Part shown: one piece after another, positions 31,845 to 41,617 of the stretch
Position numbering within the stretch: position 1 is the stretch's first letter
How the letters are laid out: the number at the start of each line of letters is the position of its first letter
Assembly (NCBI GenBank): GCA_900444965.1
Contig: UFRQ01000003.1
Coordinates: 930,001-994,000, forward strand
Reading direction: 5' to 3'
DNA from: [Actinobacillus] rossii
Lineage (GTDB): Bacteria; Pseudomonadota; Gammaproteobacteria; Enterobacterales; Pasteurellaceae
Length of the DNA stretch: 64,000 nt
Notes under the pieces: generated by a model
Seen by the model: only the letters and a program-made list of their open reading frames with translations
Told to the model about the DNA's origin: nothing
Database searches by the model: none
Program-made: the position numbers and the translations under genes

Positions 31845-31870
31845 TAAAAAAGGGCGTAAAAATTACGCCC
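31845..31870 (-). terminator. Terminator after fadL
   Basis: GGGCGTAA-loop-TTACGCCC (31852-31870) followed on the minus strand by a six-T run. It lies between the fadL stop and the ogt start. Confidence 0.88.
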
Positions 31871-31888
31871 GATTATAGAAGATTTTAA

Positions 31889-33244
31889 TTAGAAACGGTA
31901 GTTAACATTTAAACCATAAAGGTTAACTTGTGATCTTGCAGTCACATTATTATTTGAGGTTAACTGTGTACCATCGATTGTACGGCTTTCTGTTTCTGTG
32001 AAGTTGCGTGTTTTACCACGAACGTAAGCATAAGCTAAATCAACCGACAAATCTGGTGTAAATTTATAGGTTGCACCTAAGCTGTACCACATACGGTTTG
32101 TATCAGGGATAGAAATAGAGGATTTTCTTCCTGCCGCCCCTTCATCGTGGGCAATACCTGCACGTAAGGTTAATTTATCGTTGACATCATAGGTGGTACC
32201 AATCGCAAAACGTGATGTATCTCCAAAATGTTCGACTTTATCAAAAACTTGTCTGCCGTTGTCTAAGTAAGCCTGTAAGCTTTGTAAACGACTCCATTTT
32301 GTTAATTTGTAGCTATAGTGAACAGCCCAGTTTGGAGTTAATTTGTGGTAGCCAGAGAATTCCCAATAGTCAGGTAAATTCAATTTTACACTACCGGCTG
32401 TTTCAGGCATATGTGATTTACCGGGTAAATCATTCATTAATGTTCCATCAAATTTGATTTTTACTTTTGAATGGAAAGCTAAACCCCAACGGTTATTTTC
32501 GTTAAGATCGTAGGTAATGCCCGCGTTCCAGCCAAAGCCCCAGTCATCTCCTTGTAAGTGAGTTACTCGGTCTGTTGCGTTTAGATAGGGTTGGTAGCCT
32601 AATTTTTTTAATAAACCATTTATGGTATCAGCCATACCACCTAATCGGCGTGTTAAGGTCGCTTCTGCATAAACCGCGTTAATACCTAAACCGAAACTCC
32701 AGTGATTATTTAAGCGATAAGCACCACTTAGGTTTAAGTTAACCGTGGTTAAATCTGTTTTACCACCCATGACACCCGCGTTGTAGTCAGCATCATATTC
32801 TGTGGCTAAACCATAGTTCACATTAACGCCACCGCCAACAGAAAAATTGTCATCTACTGGATATATCCAATAGGCATTTGGAAGCAATTTACTTGTAATA
32901 GCATCGGAGTAATTGGTTGAATAAGAGCCGCTATTTGAAATAGTTCTAGGACCAGCAGCTGTTGGTATTGTTACACTTGCATTGCCATACATGGTTCCTT
33001 CTAAATTTACACCCGGATTAATCCAAACCCCACCCAGTGAAACTTCAGGACGTTTAAATTGTGTCATTAAGGCTGGGTTTGTTGCTACAACACCTGCGTT
33101 ATCCGCAATAGCGGCTTCACCCGCATAAGCGCGACCTAAACCGCTTGTTGTCACTTCTTGTAATTGGAATGCGGCAGCATTGGCTGCGCCTGCGGCAAAA
33201 GTAAATGTTGAAAGAACAAGCGTTTTCTTCGCGAAATTTTTCAT
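31889..33244 (-). CDS. fadL: FadL-family outer membrane fatty acid channel (OmpP1-like)
   Basis: Outer-membrane beta-barrel that takes up long-chain fatty acids; in Haemophilus this family is known as P1, a surface antigen. Seen: a signal peptide (MKNFAKKTLVLSTFTFAAGAANA), the N-terminal hatch beginning AFQLQEVTTSGLGRAYAG with the ATNPALM (NPA) motif near 55, alternating barrel strands, and the terminal aromatic residue in NVNYRF. Length of 451 residues is typical. A FadR-like operator lies about 110 bp upstream. Confidence 0.9.
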   Translation of the reverse strand: MKNFAKKTLVLSTFTFAAGAANAAAFQLQEVTTSGLGRAYAGEAAIADNAGVVATNPALMTQFKRPEVSLGGVWINPGVNLEGTMYGNASVTIPTAAGPRTISNSGSYSTNYSDAITSKLLPNAYWIYPVDDNFSVGGGVNVNYGLATEYDADYNAGVMGGKTDLTTVNLNLSGAYRLNNHWSFGLGINAVYAEATLTRRLGGMADTINGLLKKLGYQPYLNATDRVTHLQGDDWGFGWNAGITYDLNENNRWGLAFHSKVKIKFDGTLMNDLPGKSHMPETAGSVKLNLPDYWEFSGYHKLTPNWAVHYSYKLTKWSRLQSLQAYLDNGRQVFDKVEHFGDTSRFAIGTTYDVNDKLTLRAGIAHDEGAAGRKSSISIPDTNRMWYSLGATYKFTPDLSVDLAYAYVRGKTRNFTETESRTIDGTQLTSNNNVTARSQVNLYGLNVNYRF

Positions 33245-33342
33245 AAATAAGATTCCTTATGATATTGAATGATTATGTAAAAAAATAATCGCAAGGATTG
33301 TAATGAAACTCCAGATCTAGGGCAAATTTATTCGCGAATTTC

Positions 33343-33363
33343 ACTATAGAGTTCCGACCAGTT
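33343..33363 (-). promoter_or_regulatory. FadR-like operator overlapping fadL promoter
   Basis: On the minus strand 33363-33347 reads AACTGGTCGGAACTCTA. The first half matches the FadR half-site AACTGGTC exactly; the second is weaker. It overlaps a candidate -10 TATAGT (minus strand, 33348-33343). FadR repression of fadL when acyl-CoA is low is established in enterobacteria, so the placement makes sense. Confidence 0.65.
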
Positions 33364-33542
33364 GAACTATTTATTTTTTGCTATTTTTCAATTATCGGTA
33401 AAATACGCATAAATTAGTGGTAAAAGCCTATAAAACGATGAAGTTTGGTATATTGTGCTAGATAGGATTAATAAGTTAGATTAATATATCTTTAATGGTG
33501 CATAAAATATAAATAAAAACAAATATTTATCTAAAATAAACA
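33364..33542. other. AT-rich divergent spacer between fadL and the leu promoter
   Basis: About 180 bp, strongly AT-rich, with several short runs of A and T. I see no gene, convincing palindrome or uptake sequence here. It separates the fadL control site from the leu operon promoter and may hold upstream activator or Lrp-type binding sites that I cannot identify. Confidence 0.5.
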
Positions 33543-33570
33543 TTGACAGAATGTGGAATATGCGTAAAAT
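33543..33570 (+). promoter_or_regulatory. leu operon promoter
   Basis: Perfect -35 TTGACA (33543-33548), 16-bp spacer, -10 TAAAAT (33565-33570). Transcription would begin about 33577, giving a leader of about 180 bases that encodes leuL. Confidence 0.8.
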
Positions 33571-33602
33571 CGATCTTGTTTTAACAAAATTTAAGGATTT
33601 TT

Positions 33603-33662
33603 ATGTTTTACTTGGTTTCTCTCCTACTCAACTTACGATTATCGCAGTTAATGTGCGGCTAA
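33603..33662 (+). CDS. leuL: leu operon leader peptide
   Basis: A 19-residue leader, MFYLVSLLLNLRLSQLMCG, with seven leucine codons (TTG, CTC, CTA, CTC, TTA, TTA, TTA). An AAGGA ribosome site lies five bases upstream. Ribosome stalling at these codons under leucine shortage would free downstream RNA for antitermination. The last codons contain GTGCGG (33653-33658), which can pair with CCGCAC in the left arm of the terminator at 33715. A stalled ribosome would leave it free, while one that reaches the stop codon would cover it. Confidence 0.88.
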   Translation: MFYLVSLLLNLRLSQLMCG

Positions 33663-33714
33663 GTTGTGGACGAAAGAAACGTGAAGAAGAAAACGTAAAA
33701 ACACTCCCAAATTT

Positions 33715-33738
33715 ACCCGCACTTTAAGCGGGTTTTTT
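33715..33738 (+). terminator. leu attenuator terminator
   Basis: ACCCGC, a 7-base loop, GCGGGT, then a T run, located 22 bp before leuA. The left arm and loop hold CCCGCACTT, one base off the uptake sequence. Its left arm is complementary to GTGCGG at the end of leuL, giving a simple terminator/antiterminator switch. Confidence 0.85.
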
Positions 33739-33759
33739 CGTATATAAAAGGAAAGAATT

Positions 33760-35310
33760 ATGGCACAAGATCGCGTCATTATTTTCGACACCACCTTGCG
33801 TGATGGCGAACAAGCATTAAAAGCAAGTTTAACCGTAAAAGAAAAATTGCAAATTGCACTTGCCTTAGAACGTTTAGGTGTAGATGTTATGGAAGTGGGA
33901 TTCCCTGTGTCATCACAAGGGGATTTTGAATCGGTGCAAACTATTGCGCGCCATATTAAACACTCCGTGGTTTGTGGGCTTTCACGCGCGGTGTTTAAAG
34001 ATATTGACGCAGCAGCAGAAGCCTTAAAAGTGGCAGAGCGTTTCCGTATTCATACCTTTATTGCCAGTTCCGCGTTACACGTTGAAGCAAAATTAAAACG
34101 TTCATTTGACGACGTGGTGGAAATGGCTGTAGCAGCGGTAAAACGCGCGCGTGGCTATACTGATGACGTTGAATTTTCTTGCGAAGATGCAGGCCGTACA
34201 GGTATCGATAATATTTGCCGTATTGTTGAAGCAGCGATTAATGCGGGGGCAACCACGGTAAATATTCCTGACACCGTAGGTTATTGTTTGCCAACGGAAT
34301 ATGGCAATATTATTCACCAAGTGATGAACCGTGTGCCGAATATCGATAAAGCCATTATTTCTGTTCATTGCCACAACGATTTAGGTATGGCGACTGCCAA
34401 TTCATTGACAGCAGTACAAAATGGTGCGCGCCAAGTGGAATGTACCATTAACGGGATTGGCGAACGTGCGGGGAATACGGCGTTGGAAGAAGTAGTGATG
34501 GCAATTAAAACGCGCCAAGATTTGTTTGGTGTAGATACCCGAATTAATACCCAAGAAATCCACCGCGTAAGCCAAATGGTGAGCCAACTTTGTAATATGC
34601 CAATTCAACCGAATAAAGCCATTGTTGGGGATAATGCGTTTTCTCATTCATCAGGTATCCACCAAGACGGTATGTTGAAAAACAAAAATACCTACGAAAT
34701 TATGTCGCCTGAAACTATCGGTTTGAAAAAAGAAAAATTGAATTTAACCGCGCGTTCAGGACGGGCAGCAGTGAAAGGTCATATGGCGGATATGGGCTAT
34801 ACCGAGCAAGATTATGATTTAGATAAATTATATGATGCATTCTTAAAACTTGCGGATAAAAAAGGCCAAGTATTTGATTACGATTTGGAAGCCCTTGCCT
34901 TTATTGATATGCAAGCCGGCGATGAAGATCGTTTGACATTAGATATGATCACTTCACAAACCATTAGTACCTTGCCGGCATCTGCCTTTGTTCAAGTGGA
35001 ATTAGATGGCAAACGTATTAACAAAACGTCAAACGGCGGTAATGGTCCTGTGGATGCGGTGTATAGTGCAATTATGCAAATTGTGGGCATGGATCTTAAA
35101 ATGTCCCACTACAATTTAACCGCCAAAGGCGAAGGCGCAGAAGCCTTGGGGCAAGTGGATATTGTGGTAGAATATCAAGGTCGTAAATTCCACGGTGTTG
35201 GTCTTGCTACTGACATTGTTGAAAGTTCCGCATTGGCTTTAGTTCATGCGATTAATGCGATTTATCGTTCACAAAAAGTGGCGGATTTAACCAAGGATTT
35301 GAAACATTAA
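33760..35310 (+). CDS. leuA: 2-isopropylmalate synthase LeuA
   Basis: Condenses acetyl-CoA with 2-ketoisovalerate, the first step of leucine synthesis. Catalytic-barrel motifs include [11 protein letters not shown] near residue 10 and [15 protein letters not shown] near 201 (metal-binding His). The C-terminal part (about 390-500) is the leucine feedback domain. At 516 residues it matches enterobacterial LeuA. It follows the attenuator, so it is controlled by both feedback and charged tRNA-Leu level. Confidence 0.96.
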   Translation: MAQDRVIIFDTTLRDGEQALKASLTVKEKLQIALALERLGVDVMEVGFPVSSQGDFESVQTIARHIKHSVVCGLSRAVFKDIDAAAEALKVAERFRIHTFIASSALHVEAKLKRSFDDVVEMAVAAVKRARGYTDDVEFSCEDAGRTGIDNICRIVEAAINAGATTVNIPDTVGYCLPTEYGNIIHQVMNRVPNIDKAIISVHCHNDLGMATANSLTAVQNGARQVECTINGIGERAGNTALEEVVMAIKTRQDLFGVDTRINTQEIHRVSQMVSQLCNMPIQPNKAIVGDNAFSHSSGIHQDGMLKNKNTYEIMSPETIGLKKEKLNLTARSGRAAVKGHMADMGYTEQDYDLDKLYDAFLKLADKKGQVFDYDLEALAFIDMQAGDEDRLTLDMITSQTISTLPASAFVQVELDGKRINKTSNGGNGPVDAVYSAIMQIVGMDLKMSHYNLTAKGEGAEALGQVDIVVEYQGRKFHGVGLATDIVESSALALVHAINAIYRSQKVADLTKDLKH

Positions 35311-35320
35311 TCCATATTAA

Positions 35321-35384
35321 TTGTAGGGGCGAAATATCTTTCGCCCTGAAATCAATAAGGAACAATGATAATTTTCCCCTACAA
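35321..35384. repeat. 64-bp GTAGGGGCG inverted-repeat element
   Basis: Ends TTGTAGGGG and CCCCTACAA form perfect 9-bp inverted repeats around an internal GGGCGAAA/TTTCGCCC hairpin. It occupies the leuA-leuB gap. Related copies lie at 55124-55192, 56499-56569 and, partly, 56760-56815. Confidence 0.75.
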
Positions 35385-35423
35385 ACCGCAGTCAAAATTA
35401 AACGAATTTTAAAAATAAAATAG

Positions 35424-36509
<1,086 letters not shown>

Positions 36510-36548
36510 AAAAACTTACAGATTTTTAACCGCACTTTAAATGCTTTT

Positions 36549-36577
36549 GTGGCAGGCAGGGTTTATCCCTGTTCCAC
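36549..36577. repeat. Hairpin with GGGTTTATCCC core in leuB-leuC gap
   Basis: CAGGG-TTTAT-CCCTG nested inside GTGG/CCAC. The GGGTTTATCCC core is shared with the longer element at 55124-55192, so this may be a relic of the same family. The remaining 95 bp before leuC contain a second hairpin-like stretch (TACGCATTTTGCGTGCTAAGCA). Confidence 0.5.
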
Positions 36578-36671
36578 GTGATATTTATCGATATATTAGA
36601 GTGGCAAAGCCGCTCAATTATACGTAACCTAGTACGCATTTTGCGTGCTAAGCAAAAAATTGGAGTGAAAA

Positions 36672-38081
36672 ATGGGAAAAACCCTTTATCAGAAATTGTT
36701 TGATGCACATGTTGTGTATGAAGCAGAAGGCGAAACGCCAATTCTTTATATTAACCGTCATTTGATCCACGAAGTGACTTCACCACAAGCCTTTGATGGC
36801 TTACGTGTGGCGGGTCGTCAAGTGCGTCAGGTGAGCAAAACCTTCGGCACGATGGATCACAGTATTTCCACCCAAGTGCGTGATGTGAATAAATTGGAAG
36901 GTCAGGCAAAAATCCAAGTTTTAGAGCTAGATAAAAACTGTAAAGCCACAGGTATTGAATTGTTTGATATGAACACCAAAGAGCAGGGGATTGTTCACGT
37001 TATGGGGCCTGAGCAAGGCTTGACTTTACCGGGTATGACCATTGTTTGTGGAGACTCTCACACAGCAACTCACGGTGCATTTGGTGCGCTTGCTTTCGGT
37101 ATTGGAACTTCGGAAGTGGAACATGTGCTAGCTACCCAAACTTTAAAACAAGCGCGCGCGAAAAGCATGAAAGTGGAAGTGCGTGGCAAAGTGAACCCTG
37201 GTATTACGGCGAAAGACATCGTGCTTGCGATTATCGGCAAAACCACCATGGCAGGCGGTACAGGTCACGTAGTGGAATTTTGTGGCGAAGCCATTCGTGA
37301 TCTTTCTATGGAAGGTCGTATGACCGTTTGTAATATGGCGATTGAATTTGGGGCTAAAGCAGGTTTAGTTGCACCGGATGAAACCACATTCGAATACTTA
37401 AAAGACAAACCGCATGCACCAAAAGGCAAAGATTGGGATGACGCGGTGGCATATTGGAAAACTTTAAAATCCGATGATGACGCACAATTTGACACAGTTG
37501 TAGTGTTGGAAGCCAAAGACATCGCACCGCAAGTGACCTGGGGAACCAACCCTGGTCAAGTGATTGCCATTGATGAATTAGTGCCAAATCCAGCAGAAAT
37601 AGCGGATCCTGTAACGAAAGCCTCTGCGGAAAAAGCGCTGGCTTATATTGGCTTAGAACCGAATACGGATTTGAAAAATATTCTAGTAGATCAAGTATTT
37701 ATTGGTTCTTGCACGAACTCACGTATCGAAGATTTACGCGCCGCTGCCGCCGTGATGAAAGGTCGTAAAAAAGCGGATAATGTAAAACGTATTTTAGTTG
37801 TGCCAGGTTCGGGCTTGGTAAAAGAACAAGCGGAAAAAGAAGGTTTGGATAAAATCTTTATCGCAGCAGGTGCAGAATGGCGGAACCCAGGTTGCTCAAT
37901 GTGTTTGGGGATGAACGATGACCGTTTAGGCGAATGGGAACGTTGTGCCTCTACCTCAAACCGCAACTTTGAAGGTCGTCAAGGTCGTAATGGTCGTACC
38001 CACTTGGTTAGCCCAGCAATGGCAGCTGCCGCAGGTATGTTTGGTAAATTCGTTGATATTCGCAACGTGCAATTGAATTAA
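36672..38081 (+). CDS. leuC: 3-isopropylmalate dehydratase large subunit LeuC
   Basis: With LeuD isomerises 2- to 3-isopropylmalate. The [4Fe-4S] cluster cysteines are in [13 protein letters not shown] (near residue 345) and [11 protein letters not shown] (near 405). Aconitase-fold features such as [26 protein letters not shown] lie near 128-150. At 469 residues it is of standard length. It is followed 10 bp later by leuD. Confidence 0.96.
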   Translation: MGKTLYQKLFDAHVVYEAEGETPILYINRHLIHEVTSPQAFDGLRVAGRQVRQVSKTFGTMDHSISTQVRDVNKLEGQAKIQVLELDKNCKATGIELFDMNTKEQGIVHVMGPEQGLTLPGMTIVCGDSHTATHGAFGALAFGIGTSEVEHVLATQTLKQARAKSMKVEVRGKVNPGITAKDIVLAIIGKTTMAGGTGHVVEFCGEAIRDLSMEGRMTVCNMAIEFGAKAGLVAPDETTFEYLKDKPHAPKGKDWDDAVAYWKTLKSDDDAQFDTVVVLEAKDIAPQVTWGTNPGQVIAIDELVPNPAEIADPVTKASAEKALAYIGLEPNTDLKNILVDQVFIGSCTNSRIEDLRAAAAVMKGRKKADNVKRILVVPGSGLVKEQAEKEGLDKIFIAAGAEWRNPGCSMCLGMNDDRLGEWERCASTSNRNFEGRQGRNGRTHLVSPAMAAAAGMFGKFVDIRNVQLN

Positions 38082-38091
38082 GGAGTAAAAA

Positions 38092-38694
38092 ATGGCAGGA
38101 TTAAAACAACATTCAGGCTTAGTTGTTCCACTTGACGCTGCGAATGTGGACACAGACGCAATTATTCCAAAACAATTTTTACAAGCCATTACACGTGTGG
38201 GTTTTGGCAAACACTTATTCCACGAATGGCGTTATTTAGATGCTGCGGAAACTCAACCCAATCCAGAATTTGTGTTGAATTTTCCACAATATCAGGGCGC
38301 TACCATTTTGCTGGCACGCAAAAATTTAGGCTGTGGCTCATCACGCGAACACGCGCCTTGGGCATTAGCGGATTATGGTTTTAAAGTGATGATAGCCCCT
38401 AGTTTCGCGGACATTTTTTACAACAATAGCTTAAACAATCATATGCTCCCGATTAAATTAACGGAAGAAGAAGTGGAAGAAATTTTCCAATGGGTGTGGG
38501 CAAATGAAGGCAAACAAATTCATGTGGATTTAGAAGCAATGACTGTAACTGTTGGCGAAAAAGTATATCACTTTGAACTTGACGAATTCCGCCGCCATTG
38601 CTTGTTAAATGGCTTGGATAATATCGGTTTAACACTTCAACACGAAGACGCCATTGCGGCATATGAATCAAAAATCCCAGCGTTTTTGCGTTAA
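38092..38694 (+). CDS. leuD: 3-isopropylmalate dehydratase small subunit LeuD
   Basis: Swivelling-domain subunit of isopropylmalate isomerase. The signature [19 protein letters not shown] lies near residues 80-98 and the N-terminal [13 protein letters not shown] near 19. Length of 200 residues is typical. It is the last gene of the leu operon; an uptake-sequence hairpin terminator follows. Confidence 0.96.
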   Translation: MAGLKQHSGLVVPLDAANVDTDAIIPKQFLQAITRVGFGKHLFHEWRYLDAAETQPNPEFVLNFPQYQGATILLARKNLGCGSSREHAPWALADYGFKVMIAPSFADIFYNNSLNNHMLPIKLTEEEVEEIFQWVWANEGKQIHVDLEAMTVTVGEKVYHFELDEFRRHCLLNGLDNIGLTLQHEDAIAAYESKIPAFLR

Positions 38695-38705
38695 TTTCGA
38701 GAGAT

Positions 38706-38738
38706 AAAAAAGTGCGGTTATTTTTAACTGCACTTTTT
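38706..38738. terminator. Terminator between leuD and mreD
   Basis: AAAAAGTGCGGTTA and TAACTGCACTTTTT form a long stem with one G-T pair, flanked by A and T runs, so it can serve both convergent operons. The left arm is an exact uptake sequence. Confidence 0.8.
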
Positions 38739-38762
38739 ATTTGTCCTGGATTTCTTCTTTAA

Positions 38763-39254
38763 TTAAGCATTTAGTCCTAATTGTCGCTGTATTCGACGTA
38801 ATAACAAGAATAACCATGGCCATAGCGCACCACTAATTATTGCTCCGAAAATCTCTTGCCAGTTGAATGTAGTACTATGAATGCATAACTCCACTAAGAA
38901 AATACCTAGTTGGAGAATAAACACTACGACTATCATCAATAGACTTTGCGTCCAAAGCGACAGGTTAGCAAGAATTTGGTTATAACGAGCAAGAGTATAA
39001 GCCAATATTGACAAGACTAAACCATGTAAACCAAGAATTGAGCCGATAACCACATCCCAAATCACACCTAATATAAAAGCGGTACCAACATTGATTTTGG
39101 TTGGTAAAGCTAAAATCCAATAAGTGAGAACAAGGACTAACCATGCGGGTTTTAGGGCTTGAAAGCCAGTTGGCCAAGGGGCGATTTCGAGCACTAAAGC
39201 GATCACAAAAATGGCACATAAGCCAAAGAGTTGAATGAAAATCCGTCCGTTCAT
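38763..39254 (-). CDS. mreD: Rod-shape protein MreD
   Basis: Small integral membrane component of the elongasome with MreB, MreC and RodA-PBP2. The 163 residues are almost wholly hydrophobic with about five membrane segments (starting GRIFIQLFGLCAIFVIALVL). Identity rests on topology, length and the one-base overlap with mreC. Confidence 0.92.
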   Translation of the reverse strand: MNGRIFIQLFGLCAIFVIALVLEIAPWPTGFQALKPAWLVLVLTYWILALPTKINVGTAFILGVIWDVVIGSILGLHGLVLSILAYTLARYNQILANLSLWTQSLLMIVVVFILQLGIFLVELCIHSTTFNWQEIFGAIISGALWPWLFLLLRRIQRQLGLNA

Positions 39255-40303
39255 TAGTCTTCGTCCCTGTGTTCTTTCAATTCAGGATCAACCTGATTAT
39301 CGTTGTTGTTCATTTCAGGCAAATTATCCGGCGATGGTGTTTTATCTGAAGTTGAGACACCTTGGTGTTCATCATTGATAACTAATGCCTTTTTCGTGTC
39401 AATGCCTTTTTCTTGATTAGCTAAGCGTTGTTGCACTGTGCTACGTACTTCTTCTGGTGAACTTGCTTTCGCTCTATGTATAGCGTCATTTGCCCAAACA
39501 AGTAGCACATAACGTAAACGTTCTAATGAGGCGAGCGGTTTGGCGGTAATAGTCGCAAAATAATTTGAGCCATCACGTGATACGTTTTCTACGACAGCCA
39601 CGGGATATCCTTCAGGAAAACGACCACCCAAACCAGAAGTAACTAATAAATCACCTTTTTCAATATCAACGGATCGTGGAACGTTATCAAGAGAAAGTTC
39701 ATCAGGGCGACCTGTGCCGCTTGCAATCATACGAACATCATTACGGAGAACTTGTACGGGAATAGCATGTGTGACATCAGTCACTAACAACACGCGACTC
39801 GTTTGAGTGCCTACAGAAATAATTTGCCCAATGACCCCTTTTTCATCAATGACGGGCTGTCCAACATAAGCTCCGTCTGTTTCACCTTGGTTAATGACAA
39901 CTTGTTGACGATAACGGTCAGTTTCTGCAGTGAGAACTTCCCCGATTTTTTTATATTCGTCCGTGCGTAATGGTGAGTTTAATAATAGGCGTAAGCGTTG
40001 GTTTTCTACTTTAAGTTGATCAAGTAGCAGCAGGTCAGCATTTTTTTCACGCAATTGATCTTTTAAAACTTTATTTTCAATTTGTAATTTGTTGGTATCG
40101 ACCAGATTGGCGGAGACATTGTCTAATACTGCACGAGGTGTATTAGCGAGATAATATAATCCACCGATCGCCGTTTCCATAAAACTGCGAGCTTTGATCA
40201 TTGTGTTAGTTTGCCCGTCAGAGAGAATGAGCATAATCGATGCAATGACAGCAAGGAACAGGCGCAATCCTAATGGAGGGGCTTTGCTAAAAATAGGTTT
40301 CAT
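39254..40303 (-). CDS. mreC: Rod-shape protein MreC
   Basis: Periplasmic elongasome scaffold. The sequence has a short cytoplasmic tail, one membrane segment (about 12-28), a coiled-coil stretch (about 70-105, KDQLREKNADLLLLDQLKVEN-type heptads) and the beta-domain with GQVIDEKG- and TSGLGGRFPEGYPV-like motifs (near 212-230). The last 60 residues are polar and low in complexity. At 349 residues it is normal for the family. It lies 100 bp after mreB, beyond a hairpin. Confidence 0.94.
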   Translation of the reverse strand: MKPIFSKAPPLGLRLFLAVIASIMLILSDGQTNTMIKARSFMETAIGGLYYLANTPRAVLDNVSANLVDTNKLQIENKVLKDQLREKNADLLLLDQLKVENQRLRLLLNSPLRTDEYKKIGEVLTAETDRYRQQVVINQGETDGAYVGQPVIDEKGVIGQIISVGTQTSRVLLVTDVTHAIPVQVLRNDVRMIASGTGRPDELSLDNVPRSVDIEKGDLLVTSGLGGRFPEGYPVAVVENVSRDGSNYFATITAKPLASLERLRYVLLVWANDAIHRAKASSPEEVRSTVQQRLANQEKGIDTKKALVINDEHQGVSTSDKTPSPDNLPEMNNNDNQVDPELKEHRDED

Positions 40304-40336
40304 TTAATACAATATATCGAAATCGCCAAATAAATG

Positions 40337-40365
40337 AAAAGTGCGGTCGATTTTAACCGCACTTT
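40337..40365 (-). terminator. Uptake-sequence hairpin between mreB and mreC
   Basis: AAAGTGCGGT and ACCGCACTTT form a 10-bp stem with an 8-base loop, with only four T on the minus strand. Probably a partial terminator or attenuating element that lowers mreCD relative to mreB. Confidence 0.55.
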
Positions 40366-40403
40366 AATTGTGGTCTTCCTAACAGGTTAAATAGACCTAA
40401 TAA

Positions 40404-41453
40404 TTAGTCATCACTGAAAATGTCTGAACCATATTGGTCAATCATTTCAAGTGTTTCACCGCCACCACGTGCGACACAAGTTAATGGATCTTCGGCAATA
40501 ACCACTGGCACACCGGATTCTTTCGCGAGTAAAATATCGATGTTACGCAATAAAGCGCCACCACCCGTTAATACCATACCATGTTCATAAATATCCGCCG
40601 CATGTTCAGGTTTACATTCTTCCAGTGCTGTACGCATTGCAGTAATGATTCCTTCTAACGGTTGTTGGATGGCTTCTAAAATATCACGTGAAGTTAATTT
40701 AAATGCACGTGGCACGCCTTCCGCTAAGTTCGAACCATAGACTTCCATTTCACGAATTTCTTCGTCGTCTTGGATATAAGCGGTACCAATTTCTTGTTTG
40801 ATATGCTCTGCAGTTGCTTCACCAATTAATGACCCAAAAGTGCGACGTACGTAAGCAATAATTGCTTCATCAAATTTGTCACCACCGATGCGAACAGAAG
40901 ACGAATAAGCTACGCCATTTAACGCGATAACCGCGATTTCTGTTGTACCGCCACCAATATCAATAACCATCGACCCCGTCGGTGTAGAAACAGGCAATTT
41001 TGCACCAATTGCGGCTGCCATCGGTTCAACGATTAAATGCACTTCACGTGCGCCTGCACCAAAGGCAGATTCTTTAATTGCGCGACGTTCAACTTGAGTT
41101 GCTCCAGCTGGCACGCAGATTACAACACGCGGGCTTGGGCGTAAAAAATTACCACTATGAACTTGTTTGATAAAATGTTGTAACATTTTTTCTGTGACAG
41201 AGAAATCAGCAATCACACCATCTTTCATTGGACGGATTGCCGTGATGTTTTTTGATGTACGACCTAACATCATTTTGGCGTCTTTACCCACTGCCGCAAT
41301 AGTTTTATTGCCGTTACGACCTTGACGGATAGCAACCACAGAAGGTTCATCAAGCACAATACCTTGACCTTTCACATAAATCAGGGTATTCGCTGTTCCC
41401 AAGTCAATAGAAAGATCGTTAGAAAATAATCCACGAATTTTTTTAAATAACAT
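40404..41453 (-). CDS. mreB: Actin-like rod-shape protein MreB
   Basis: Forms membrane-bound filaments that orient lateral wall synthesis. Actin-type ATP motifs are visible: [16 protein letters not shown] near residue 15, [16 protein letters not shown] near 164, and [13 protein letters not shown] near 289. At 349 residues it matches the family closely. It lies upstream of mreC and mreD on the same strand, in the standard order. Confidence 0.96.
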   Translation of the reverse strand: MLFKKIRGLFSNDLSIDLGTANTLIYVKGQGIVLDEPSVVAIRQGRNGNKTIAAVGKDAKMMLGRTSKNITAIRPMKDGVIADFSVTEKMLQHFIKQVHSGNFLRPSPRVVICVPAGATQVERRAIKESAFGAGAREVHLIVEPMAAAIGAKLPVSTPTGSMVIDIGGGTTEIAVIALNGVAYSSSVRIGGDKFDEAIIAYVRRTFGSLIGEATAEHIKQEIGTAYIQDDEEIREMEVYGSNLAEGVPRAFKLTSRDILEAIQQPLEGIITAMRTALEECKPEHAADIYEHGMVLTGGGALLRNIDILLAKESGVPVVIAEDPLTCVARGGGETLEMIDQYGSDIFSDD

Positions 41454-41576
41454 AAGTATTCCGTTTTAAAATTTAGCCTAGATTGAGGCACACAAAAAAT
41501 CGTGCATAATGTATCAAAAAATGCGCTTACTTGACAGCGATTTTTTGAACGGTCGAACTAAAAATATAAAATAAAT

Positions 41577-41602
41577 GACCGCACTTTAGCTGAAGTGCGG
41601 TC
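41577..41602 (-). terminator. Uptake-sequence hairpin after torZ
   Basis: GACCGCACTT, a 6-base loop and AAGTGCGGTC form a perfect 10-bp stem just past the torZ stop. The T content after it is modest on the minus strand, so the terminator call is likely but not certain. Confidence 0.6.
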
Positions 41603-41617
41603 AAAAATGAGCGTGTT

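Noticed and set aside
37046..37300. Plus-strand 84-codon frame inside leuC
   Set aside because: Alternate-frame shadow of leuC with no start signal or plausible composition.
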